From contig DASPJL010000020.1 in NCBI GenBank assembly GCA_035628645.1, positions 1 through 27,519 of the forward strand: 27,519 nucleotides of DNA, read 5' to 3'. This DNA is from DASPJL01 sp035628645. GTDB taxonomy: Bacteria > Bacteroidota > Bacteroidia > Cytophagales > Cyclobacteriaceae. The translations under genes and the position numbers were made by a program. Position 1 is the first letter of the stretch. Every line of letters starts with the position of its first letter. Below the pieces are notes generated by a model. It did not search any database and had not been told where the DNA came from. It worked only from the letters and a program-made list of their open reading frames with translations. Below, piece after piece: positions 7,497-14,751 of this stretch.

Positions 7497-9968
7497 TTGA
7501 AATCTAAATTATATATAATCCTTTTTTCCCTCTCATTATTCAGCCTTTCGAGCTGTATAAATTCATCCAGATATTTGGGGAAAGATGATTATTTACTTTA
7601 TAAAAAGAAAATAAAGGGGAACGAAAATATTCCAACTCCTGAATTAGAGGCGCTCCAAAGACAAAAACCCAATAGGAGAATTCTGGGATTTCCCGTTTAT
7701 GTATGGTTTTATTATTGGGGGCAAAATACCTCTGACAAAGCAAGATTTCAAAAGAAAATTCAGAAGCTTACCAAAAAATATGACCAACAGATCGAGTCTG
7801 CGGAAGATGCCAAAGAAGTAGCAAGAATAAAGAGAAAGAAAAAAAGAAGACTGGCCCGACTGAACCGGAAGCTGGAAAAGGGTTCCAATCTTATGCAGAT
7901 CATTAGACCCGCAGCTGAACCTCCTGAAATATATAATGACAATCTTTCCAAACAAACGGTAAGTCAAATGGAATTATACATGCGATCGAAGGGCTTTTTT
8001 AGTAGCAATGCCTCTTATTCCATAGATACTTTGAAAAGGAAAAGAATTGAAATAACTTATAAAGTAGAAGAAAACAAACCTCACAAACTAGCTGAAGTCA
8101 ATTACATAGTTGAAGACTCAGCCATTGCAGCCCTGGTTGATAAAATGGAAAATGCATCTTTCTTAAAACATGGGGATAATTATGATGTAGAAAAAATGGC
8201 ATTGGAAAGAGAAAGATTGGAAAAACTTTTAAGGGATAATGGATATTATGCTTTTAACCGACAATACATCGAATTTGAATACGATAGCACGGTTGCTAAC
8301 TATACTTCCGATAGCATAAATAAAATTTTAGGGGAAAGGAGGGTTGAAATTGACGTACTAATTCACAATCCCTTAAATGGATCGCATAAAACATATACTA
8401 TCGATAGTGTAGAACTCGTATTGAATAATAATGGCGATGAGAATGATTTACCTAAGGAGAGTAAATTTTACAAAGGTATCACCTACTCCTATAATAAGAA
8501 CCATTATTCAAAAAAGGTTTTAAACTATAAGGTTTTTTTAAGGCCGGGAGAAAAATACAGTTTGCAAAACACCATTGAAACTCAAAGGCAGTTGCTGAAC
8601 CTGGACAATTTTAAATTTGTAAATATTGCTTTCATTACTGATACTACAGGCGGAAAATTTAAAGTCAGAATTATAACAAGTCCTGCAAAGAAGTTTACAA
8701 CTTCAGAAGAAATTGGCGTAAGTGTGTCCAATGGCGTTCCTGGTCCTACGGCAAATATTACTTTTAAAAACAGGAACGTTTTCGGAGGTTTCGAGAATTT
8801 TGAAACGAGTCTGCGGTATACTTTTGAGGGAGTAGCGGCATCGCAGAATAACGAGGACATTTATCAAAGTCAGGAACTTACAGGTATGGCCTCACTGGTT
8901 TTTCCTCACATTATTTTTCCGTTTAATACCCGGTTTAAGAGGGTATTAAACAGGTACAACCCGAAATCAAGGCTACTGAGCAGCTACACTTTTATTGATA
9001 GACCCGAGTACACAAGATCCAACTTAAGGGGTAGTTTTATTTATACCTGGCAAAAAGGTTTGTATAACTTTTATAGTTTCTCACCCATTGATGTCAATCT
9101 TGGAAATACTTTAAAGATTACTGACGAGTTTCTTGGAAAGCTGGCCGACACGCGACTGATCCATTCCTTCAGGAAAGCATATGTAAGCAGTATTAACGGA
9201 TATTACACTTATAATAACTTTGTACCTGGGGTAAATAAAAACGCAAAATATTTTAATTTTTATGCGGAATCCGGAGGAACATACTTAAACCTTTTTAAGC
9301 AGGATAGCACCCTGATCAACGATGGAAGGATTTTTGATTTTTTAGTTTTTAGCTATTTAAAGTTTTCACTGGATCTTAGAAAATATATACCTACTGGCGA
9401 AAAGTCAACCTTCGCCTCCAGGATTAATTTAGGTTTTGCCAGACCCTACCTGACAGAGCATCGTTCATTGCCATATGAAAAGTACTTTTTTGCCGGAGGA
9501 AGTACAAGCGTAAGAGCTTGGAAACCTCGACTTTTAGGGCCTGGATCTTATTCTAACGTAGTGGAAGACGATAAGAGCTTACCCGAGCAGCCTGGAGAAA
9601 TTCTCATAGAAATGAATCTTGAACAAAGATTCAACATATTTGGGTTGTTTGATGGGGCATGGTTTGTAGATGCTGGAAATGTCTGGACCTATTATAAAGA
9701 CGAGAAGAGGCCCAATGCTAACTTTGAATGGAACAGATTTTATAAAGAAATTGCTGTAGGCGCTGGTGTTGGACTAAGATTAAACTTTTCTTTTTTTATA
9801 GTAAGAGCAGATGTCGCTTATAAAGTTATAGATCCGGGTGAACCCTTAGGAAAAAGACTTGTAATACAGAATATTGGAAAAGCGAGAATTGAAGCTCAGG
9901 GTGGGGGCTTGAAAGATAATCCCAATCAATATCCTGTACTTCATTTTGGAATAAATTATCCTTTTTAA
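7497..9968 (+). CDS. tamL: TamL-type lipoprotein of the Omp85/BamA superfamily
   Basis: 823 residues. The N-terminus KSKLYIILFSLSLFSLSSC is a lipoprotein signal with the lipidated Cys at residue 20. A strongly basic segment (about 85-130, rich in K and R) precedes POTRA-like domains (KRIEITYKVEENKPHKLAEVNY and later repeats). The C-terminal half is a 16-strand Omp85 barrel with the L6-loop motif FFAGGSTSVRAW (VRAW at 672-675, the VRGW equivalent) and terminal aromatic residue in HFGINYPF. In Bacteroidota, TamL is the lipoprotein counterpart of TamA and works with TamB in outer-membrane assembly; tamB is not in this window. The start is TTG at 7497, the only usable start before the lipobox. 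The promoter must lie inside the divergent methyltransferase gene. Confidence 0.88.
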   Translation: MKSKLYIILFSLSLFSLSSCINSSRYLGKDDYLLYKKKIKGNENIPTPELEALQRQKPNRRILGFPVYVWFYYWGQNTSDKARFQKKIQKLTKKYDQQIESAEDAKEVARIKRKKKRRLARLNRKLEKGSNLMQIIRPAAEPPEIYNDNLSKQTVSQMELYMRSKGFFSSNASYSIDTLKRKRIEITYKVEENKPHKLAEVNYIVEDSAIAALVDKMENASFLKHGDNYDVEKMALERERLEKLLRDNGYYAFNRQYIEFEYDSTVANYTSDSINKILGERRVEIDVLIHNPLNGSHKTYTIDSVELVLNNNGDENDLPKESKFYKGITYSYNKNHYSKKVLNYKVFLRPGEKYSLQNTIETQRQLLNLDNFKFVNIAFITDTTGGKFKVRIITSPAKKFTTSEEIGVSVSNGVPGPTANITFKNRNVFGGFENFETSLRYTFEGVAASQNNEDIYQSQELTGMASLVFPHIIFPFNTRFKRVLNRYNPKSRLLSSYTFIDRPEYTRSNLRGSFIYTWQKGLYNFYSFSPIDVNLGNTLKITDEFLGKLADTRLIHSFRKAYVSSINGYYTYNNFVPGVNKNAKYFNFYAESGGTYLNLFKQDSTLINDGRIFDFLVFSYLKFSLDLRKYIPTGEKSTFASRINLGFARPYLTEHRSLPYEKYFFAGGSTSVRAWKPRLLGPGSYSNVVEDDKSLPEQPGEILIEMNLEQRFNIFGLFDGAWFVDAGNVWTYYKDEKRPNANFEWNRFYKEIAVGAGVGLRLNFSFFIVRADVAYKVIDPGEPLGKRLVIQNIGKARIEAQGGGLKDNPNQYPVLHFGINYPF

Positions 9969-10067
9969 TTTAGAAACTTCGATACTGTGACTGTTTTTAA
10001 TCTTTAATAAAGAATTTTAATGTAGGTTAACTAGGTAATTTTCGGTTTATAATTATAGGCTTATACT

Positions 10068-10961
10068 ATGACAAAAGAAGATATTTCAGGATGGTTTAAA
10101 GAACTGCAGGGTAATATTTGTGAAGCACTTGAAAACACAGATGGAAAGGGTAGATTCATTTCTGACTTATGGGAACGGCCAGGAGGTGGCGGTGGAGATT
10201 CAAGGGTATTGGAAGCGGGTAATATCATTGAAAAAGGAGGAGTGAATTTTTCGGCAGTACATGGAGAAACACCTGATAAAATATTAAAGAGCTTTCAATT
10301 AGCACAGGCTGATTTCTTTGCGACAGGGGTTTCCATAGTAATTCATCCATCGAATCCTTTTGTGCCCATTATCCATATGAATGTCAGGTATTTTGAGATG
10401 AGCAATGGAGTTAAATGGTTTGGAGGTGGCATAGATCTTACCCCGCACTACGTTGATGAATCTGATGCCAGATATTTTCACACTGAATTGAAAAAGGTAT
10501 GCGACAATCACTATCCCTCTTATTATCCGGAATTTAAAGAATGGGCGGACAATTATTTTTTTATAAAACACAGAAATGAAACAAGGGGAATTGGCGGTAT
10601 TTTCTTTGACAGGCTTGCAGCAAGCGAGCAGTTTTCCCTTGAGGACAGGTTCAATTTTGTTAAAGACATAGGGCAACTTTTTGCTCCCGTTTATACGCAC
10701 CTTATGAAGAAAAATTTTGTCAAAGCATATACGGAAAAGGAAAAAATATGGCAGATGATCAGAAGGAGTCGCTATGTAGAGTTTAACCTGATTTATGACT
10801 CAGGAACCAAGTTCGGTCTGGAAACCAGCGGAAGAACAGAATCTATTTTAATGAGCATGCCTCCACAAGCCAGCTGGTTTTATAATGCTGACGCTAAAGC
10901 AGGTCAGGAAGAAAAGAAAACCCTTTCCCTTTTAAAAAAAGGAATATCATGGGTGAAATAG
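10068..10961 (+). CDS. hemF: Oxygen-dependent coproporphyrinogen III oxidase
   Basis: 297 residues, the usual length. HemF oxidatively decarboxylates coproporphyrinogen III to protoporphyrinogen IX in haem synthesis using O2. Recognisable blocks are SRVLEAGNIIEKGGVNFSAVHG, PFVPIIHMNVRYFEM, WFGGGIDLTPHYV, ETRGIGGIFFDRL, and the C-terminal RRSRYVEFNLIYDSGTKFGL with TESILMSMPP. All conserved His residues expected in these blocks are present. The ATG at 10068 is clear. A near-match promoter element TAATTTTC sits at 10036-10043, without a well-placed TTG. The presence of hemF implies aerobic growth. It is followed on the same strand after 75 bp by the PAP2 gene. Confidence 0.96.
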   Translation: MTKEDISGWFKELQGNICEALENTDGKGRFISDLWERPGGGGGDSRVLEAGNIIEKGGVNFSAVHGETPDKILKSFQLAQADFFATGVSIVIHPSNPFVPIIHMNVRYFEMSNGVKWFGGGIDLTPHYVDESDARYFHTELKKVCDNHYPSYYPEFKEWADNYFFIKHRNETRGIGGIFFDRLAASEQFSLEDRFNFVKDIGQLFAPVYTHLMKKNFVKAYTEKEKIWQMIRRSRYVEFNLIYDSGTKFGLETSGRTESILMSMPPQASWFYNADAKAGQEEKKTLSLLKKGISWVK

Positions 10962-11036
10962 AAAAATCGTTAAATGTTGAATGACTTGGTTTTAAGTCTT
11001 AAATCTTATTTCTAAAAACTAAATACCAAAACTACT

Positions 11037-11624
11037 GTGCTTGAAAAACTGGACCAATTAGACAAAGAGCTTCTTCTTTTTTTTAATAGTTTTCACACCA
11101 GCTTTCTGGATACTTTGATGTTTTACATTAGTAAAACAGCGTTCTGGATTCCACTTTATGCACTTCTTTTATTTTTAATAATTAAGTTTTATAAGAAAGG
11201 GGCAGTGATAATTTTAATTTTCCTGGCACTTTCCGTTACAGTCGCTGACCAGATGGCTTCTACCGTCATGAAGCCTTATTTTAAACGATACAGGCCCTGT
11301 CATGAGGTCTCTATAATGGAAGAAGTACATACCGTTAACGGGTGTGGCGGTAAATTCGGATTTGTATCATCTCATGCGGCCAACACTTTTGCTGTAGCTA
11401 CTTTTGTAACATTGTTGTTTTGGAAGCGAAACAGAAAGATCGGATGGTTGTATTTGTGGGCGCTTTTGGTATCTTTTAGCAGGGTGTACCTGGGGAGACA
11501 TTATCCTGGAGACATACTTGCCGGCGCTTTATTGGGAATAATTATTTCTGTTTTATTGTACTTGCTGTATTCTGCCTTGGGAACTAACAAAGCAAACTGG
11601 CTAAAGAGGGAGGAGTATTTTTAA
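11037..11624 (+). CDS. PAP2-family membrane phosphatase
   Basis: 195 residues with several membrane segments and the three PAP2 phosphatase motifs in order: KPYFKRYRPC (KxxxxxxRP), SSHAANTFA (the PSGH motif with Ser for Pro and Ala in place of Gly), and SRVYLGRHYPGDILAG (SRxxxxxHxxxD). Such proteins remove phosphate from undecaprenyl diphosphate or lipid A/phospholipids on the periplasmic face of the inner membrane. Which substrate applies here cannot be read. The start is GTG at 11037 (MLEKLDQLDKELLLFFN), matching the usual family N-terminus, where a DxxLFxxIN-type motif occurs. It may be cotranscribed with hemF and converges with the LytTR regulator. Confidence 0.88.
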   Translation: MLEKLDQLDKELLLFFNSFHTSFLDTLMFYISKTAFWIPLYALLLFLIIKFYKKGAVIILIFLALSVTVADQMASTVMKPYFKRYRPCHEVSIMEEVHTVNGCGGKFGFVSSHAANTFAVATFVTLLFWKRNRKIGWLYLWALLVSFSRVYLGRHYPGDILAGALLGIIISVLLYLLYSALGTNKANWLKREEYF

Positions 11625-11703
11625 GTTGAAATGGGCAGTTATAATTGACTTAGTTAAAGGTCTTTTACTTCCAACAACTCCGTTCTTCCAACTTCAAAAG
11701 ATT

Positions 11704-12390
11704 CTACAAAAAATTTAACTTATTCATAAAATTTTCTTTATAAGAAGCCCCAATTGGAATTACCTTTTTGTCAATCTTAATTGCCAGGTCTTCTATGGAT
11801 TCGATTTTATTGAAATTTACGATGAAAGACCTGTGAACACGGATGAAAATATTCTTTGGAAGCTTCTGTTCGATCCCTTTCATTGTAGAATGTACTATGT
11901 ATTTATTGCTAATGGTATTAATTATTACATAATCGGCAAGCGCTTCTACAAATAATAATTCATTGAAATTGATCTTAACAATTTTGAAATCACTCTTAAC
12001 ATAAAAGTGGTCTTCTTTCTCATTGTTCCGATTTTGCAGCTCTATGTTTTCTTTTGCTTTCTGTGTAGCTTTTAGAAATCTGCTATATTCAACAGGCTTT
12101 ACAAGGAAGTCGGTGACCCTATATTCAAAAGCCTCAACCGCATAATCTTTTACAGAGGTAATTAAGATAACTTCAACCGGTTTTTCAAGTACTTTAAGAA
12201 GCTCAAGTCCACTCATTTCAGGCATTTCGACATCAAGATATAAAATGTCTATAGGTTCTGTTTTGAGTATATTGGCTGCTTCTATCGCGTTAGAACAAGT
12301 GTGCCCTAACTGAAGATATTCGGTGTTTTCAATAAAGTATTTGACAATATTTCTCGATAAAACATCATCATCTACAATCATACACATCAT
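11704..12390 (-). CDS. LytTR-type response regulator
   Basis: 228 residues. The receiver domain (1-120) has the acidic pocket Asp7-Asp8-Asp9, the phosphoacceptor Asp53 in LYLDVEMPEMSG, the Thr/Ser of LITSV, and the Lys of DFLVKPV. The C-terminal part (about 128-228) is a LytTR DNA-binding domain with VKSDFKIVKINFNELLFVEALADYV, FIRVHRSFIVN and the final helix. This is the Bacteroidota LytT/AlgR class, normally partnered by a membrane histidine kinase of the LytS/YehU type. No kinase is adjacent: ribE lies upstream and the PAP2 gene converges downstream. The regulator is therefore an orphan at this locus. Confidence 0.93.
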   Translation of the reverse strand: MMCMIVDDDVLSRNIVKYFIENTEYLQLGHTCSNAIEAANILKTEPIDILYLDVEMPEMSGLELLKVLEKPVEVILITSVKDYAVEAFEYRVTDFLVKPVEYSRFLKATQKAKENIELQNRNNEKEDHFYVKSDFKIVKINFNELLFVEALADYVIINTISNKYIVHSTMKGIEQKLPKNIFIRVHRSFIVNFNKIESIEDLAIKIDKKVIPIGASYKENFMNKLNFL

Positions 12391-12439
12391 GGTACTGAAT
12401 CCTTTTATGTTGCCGGTTTATTTTCTTAATTATATTAAA

Positions 12440-12447
12440 CAAATATA
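12440..12447 (-). promoter_or_regulatory. Candidate -7 promoter element for the LytTR regulator
   Basis: On the minus strand 12447-12440 reads TATATTTG, a perfect TAnnTTTG match. It would place transcription initiation about 40 bases before the ATG at 12390. No TTG with proper spacing was found, so this could be an activator-dependent promoter or chance. Confidence 0.4.
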
Positions 12448-12474
12448 GGTAAGACAAAATGTAAAATAATACAT

Positions 12475-13068
12475 TTAAGCTTTCATCAAACTATACATTT
12501 TCTTTAAATACTTACCTATGATGTCAAATTCAAGATTTACATAATCTCCTACTGCTATTTTATTAAAATTAGTGTGCTCATAGGTATAAGGGATAATTGC
12601 CACTGAAAAGTCTGCTTTTCCCGAATCTACTACGGTGAGACTAACCCCGTTTACGCAAATAGAACCTTTTTCCACAGTTATATTTTGAAGATTAAAATCG
12701 TATTCAAATCCAAATTTCCAACTTCCTGATTCTTCCTGAATATACTTGCAAATTCCGGTTTGATCTATATGACCTTGTACAATATGTCCGTCAAACCTGC
12801 TGTTAACAGATAGGCATCTTTCAAGATTTACAACATCACCGGGTTTAAGATAATTCAAATTTGTTTTATTTAAAGTTTCTTTAATAGCGGTTACCTTGTA
12901 CTTATCTCCTGCAATCTCTGTAACAGTCAAACAAACACCATTATGGGCGATACTTTGGTCAATTTTCAGATCTGAAACGAAGGGAGCCTCAATTAAAAAA
13001 TCCTTGTTTTCCTTATTTGCTGAAATAGAGATAACTTTTCCTAAATCCTCGACTATTCCGGTAAACAT
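12475..13068 (-). CDS. ribE: Riboflavin synthase (alpha chain)
   Basis: 197 residues, the standard size. It consists of two lumazine-binding repeats: the first starts MFTGIVEDLGKV and contains NGVCLTVTE; the second starts near IVQGHIDQTG and contains CVNGVSLTVVD. The enzyme dismutates two 6,7-dimethyl-8-ribityllumazines to riboflavin and acts as a homotrimer in the cytosol. The N-terminal MFTGI is essential for the fold, so the ATG at 13068 is certain. I saw no FMN-riboswitch-like structure upstream. The gene is divergent from pcm, and the spacer carries a 12-bp inverted repeat that could influence both. Confidence 0.97.
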   Translation of the reverse strand: MFTGIVEDLGKVISISANKENKDFLIEAPFVSDLKIDQSIAHNGVCLTVTEIAGDKYKVTAIKETLNKTNLNYLKPGDVVNLERCLSVNSRFDGHIVQGHIDQTGICKYIQEESGSWKFGFEYDFNLQNITVEKGSICVNGVSLTVVDSGKADFSVAIIPYTYEHTNFNKIAVGDYVNLEFDIIGKYLKKMYSLMKA

Positions 13069-13189
13069 GAGTAAAATTTTGTGCTATTTTTATTTTTAAT
13101 AAAATAATAACGGGCGGAAAGTAAATGAATAATCCTGTAATTCAAAATAATATTTATTTAATTGTCAATTTTAGTTTAACAAAGTGCGG

Positions 13190-13228
13190 AAATAATTAAC
13201 ATATAAACGACAATTCTGTTAATTATTT
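13190..13228. promoter_or_regulatory. 12-bp perfect inverted repeat between ribE and pcm
   Basis: AAATAATTAACA (13190-13201) and its exact complement TGTTAATTATTT (13217-13228) are separated by 15 bp. The structure lies in the divergent ribE/pcm spacer, 122 bp from the ribE start and 60 bp before the pcm start. It could be an operator or a bidirectional hairpin. Base composition is very AT-rich, but a 12-bp perfect arm is longer than other dyads in this window. Confidence 0.4.
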
Positions 13229-13267
13229 ATTTACTATTGTATAGGATTAATTAACGTTTGCTTTAAT

Positions 13268-13275
13268 TAATTTTG
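13268..13275 (+). promoter_or_regulatory. Candidate -7 promoter element of pcm
   Basis: TAATTTTG is a perfect TAnnTTTG match ending 13 bp before the pcm ATG, the same octamer and nearly the same distance as at purC. The nearest TTG sequences upstream (13258 and 13237) are spaced 7 and 28 bp away, both outside the usual range. Confidence 0.4.
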
Positions 13276-13288
13276 ACAAAAAAAGATC

Positions 13289-13939
13289 ATGCTTCTGGAA
13301 GATAGTTACAGACACAAAGGACTTCGGAGAAATCTTCTTCATCAGCTACAAAGGAAAGGTATAAGGGATAAAAATGTTTTGGAAGCCATGATGAAAGTGC
13401 CCCGCCATTTATTTTTTGAAAAAGCCTTCCTTGAGCACGCCTATCAGGATAAAGCCTTTCCTATTGGCGAAGGACAAACCATTTCTCAGCCTTATACAGT
13501 GGCTTTTCAAACTTCTTTGCTGGAAATAGAAAAAGGTGATGTCGTATTAGAAATCGGCACTGGGTCAGGCTATCAGACATGTATCTTATTGGAATTAGGC
13601 GCTAAAGTTTATACAATCGAATTTAATAAGGTGCTCTATGGAAATACCAGGCAATTTCTTCCTCAATTAAATTATTTTGCAAATTTTATTCATGGAGACG
13701 GATCGATGGGATATCGGCCAGCAGCGCCTTATAATAAAATATTAGTTACTGCCGGCGCGCCTTCTGTGCCTCTGGCTTTGATAGAACAATTGAAGGACAA
13801 TGGAATGTTGGTGATTCCGGTAGGGGATAATAGAACTCAAAAAATGATAAGAGTTACAAGGCTTCCGGACAAAAGGTTGAAAAAGGAAGAGTTTGATAAT
13901 TTTTCTTTTGTTCCTTTACTTGGCAAATTCGGGTGGTAG
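13289..13939 (+). CDS. pcm: Protein-L-isoaspartate O-methyltransferase
   Basis: 216 residues. PIMT methylates L-isoaspartyl residues of damaged proteins with S-adenosylmethionine. Visible family features are VPRHLFFEKAFLEHAYQDKAFPIGEGQTISQP (residues about 38-69; contains the substrate-binding GQTISQP), SAM motif I VLEIGTGSGYQT, an acidic IEFN end of the next strand, HGDGSMGY, and KILVTAGAPSVP. The C-terminus (FVPLLGKFGW) matches the usual LLG..GW ending, so the gene is complete. The ATG at 13289 follows an A-rich stretch and a good -7 element. It is divergent from ribE and has no obvious cotranscribed neighbour. Confidence 0.95.
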   Translation: MLLEDSYRHKGLRRNLLHQLQRKGIRDKNVLEAMMKVPRHLFFEKAFLEHAYQDKAFPIGEGQTISQPYTVAFQTSLLEIEKGDVVLEIGTGSGYQTCILLELGAKVYTIEFNKVLYGNTRQFLPQLNYFANFIHGDGSMGYRPAAPYNKILVTAGAPSVPLALIEQLKDNGMLVIPVGDNRTQKMIRVTRLPDKRLKKEEFDNFSFVPLLGKFGW

Positions 13940-14058
13940 AAATATTCACTTTGAATGTGTTATACCAGTCCTGGCTTTTTTTATCTCTAAATAAACAAGT
14001 TCAGCTTTTTTTCTTCCCGAAAACTTTAATGCCAGAGTTGAATGACTTTCCAACATCC

Positions 14059-14154
14059 TTCGACTTTACACAACAAATCATCTAAATTCATTCCTTTTAA
14101 TAAGGTTACTTTATTTTAATTTTCGACGAATATCTAAAAAGATTCGACTAATAT
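14059..14154 (+). promoter_or_regulatory. Helically phased TTCGAC direct repeats
   Basis: TTCGAC occurs at 14059, 14122 and 14143. The last two are part of a 12-bp repeat (TTCGACGAATAT and TTCGACTAATAT, 11 of 12 identical). Start-to-start distances are 63 and 21 bp, i.e. six and two helical turns. This suggests a multi-site binding region for a regulator acting on the gene at 14752. Confidence 0.35.
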
Positions 14155-14396
14155 TAAGTAAGGTTTTTTATTAAAATGAACTATTATAGCGTAAACAATT
14201 AACTTTTTAAGTTAAACTTATTTTCAATAACTCCGTATTTATCCCTATTTTAAATCCAATTTCTTGTTTTTTCTATAGGTATAAAAGGCTATTTTTCTCT
14301 TAATTTACTTTTAGTAATATAAATTTTCCATGAATTATATTTGAATAACCTGATATTTGGTAGGATGGCATTAATACTTTGAGGAGAAATACCTTA

Positions 14397-14426
14397 TTTG
14401 CCTGGGAGACCGATATGTTATTTTTG
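14397..14426 (+). promoter_or_regulatory. Bacteroidota-type promoter upstream of the T9SS lectin gene
   Basis: TTTG (14397-14400), an 18-bp spacer, and TATTTTTG (14419-14426) fit the Bacteroidota consensus TTTG-N17-23-TAnnTTTG well. It is the best promoter match in the window. Transcription would start near 14432, leaving a 5' untranslated leader of about 320 bases before the ATG at 14752. Confidence 0.55.
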
Positions 14427-14751
14427 TATTATTTGTCCTTTTGTTTTATGCATACAGTACGATTGTAAGTAATGAGCCGGAAGTTGCATAAAAGTCTTTG
14501 GAATAATTAATCAATTTTACGCCAGTATTAAAAAAATAAGATAGCTCCTTTTTGCCTATAAATGGGAGTGTTAATTTTTAAGTTCAGCTATGGAAAAATA
14601 TAAAAGAGGAAATTTCTAATCCTCCGGGTAAGAGTTTAGCCTTTTTCATTATTTCTTCCTTATCATGTTTGTTTTCTTAGTCTTAAAGATTGAGGAGTCG
14701 GACTTTTTTTAAAAAAATGAATGGTTTAATCTTTTAAAAAAAAGAATTCTA

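Larger units (their letters stand above)
13940..14751. other. 812-bp gene-free AT-rich leader of the large T9SS protein
   Basis: No plausible ORF is present on either strand. The region holds phased TTCGAC repeats (14059-14154), a TTAACTT/AAGTTAA dyad (14199-14215), a lone TATATTTG element (14336-14343), a full promoter at 14397-14426, a second weaker promoter-like pair (TTG 14552-14554, 17 bp, TAATTTTT 14572-14579), a 5-bp hairpin GAGGA/TCCTC (14606-14624), and the palindrome of seven T and seven A at 14704-14717. The size and density of signals suggest that expression of the downstream gene is tightly controlled. Confidence 0.6.

Noticed and set aside
10299..10700. 133-residue minus-strand frame
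   Set aside because: Lies wholly inside hemF, which is unambiguous; no family features in the antisense product.
10983..10998. GACTT/AAGTC hairpin between hemF and the PAP2 gene as a terminator
   Set aside because: Five AU-rich pairs without a T-run; insufficient support.
13069..13288. Possible FMN riboswitch upstream of riboflavin synthase
   Set aside because: None of the conserved RFN-element G/C-rich helices is visible; the spacer is nearly all A and T.
13961..13985. CCAG-TC-CTGG followed by T7 after pcm, terminator-like
   Set aside because: The loop would be only two bases and the stem four pairs, too weak to call.
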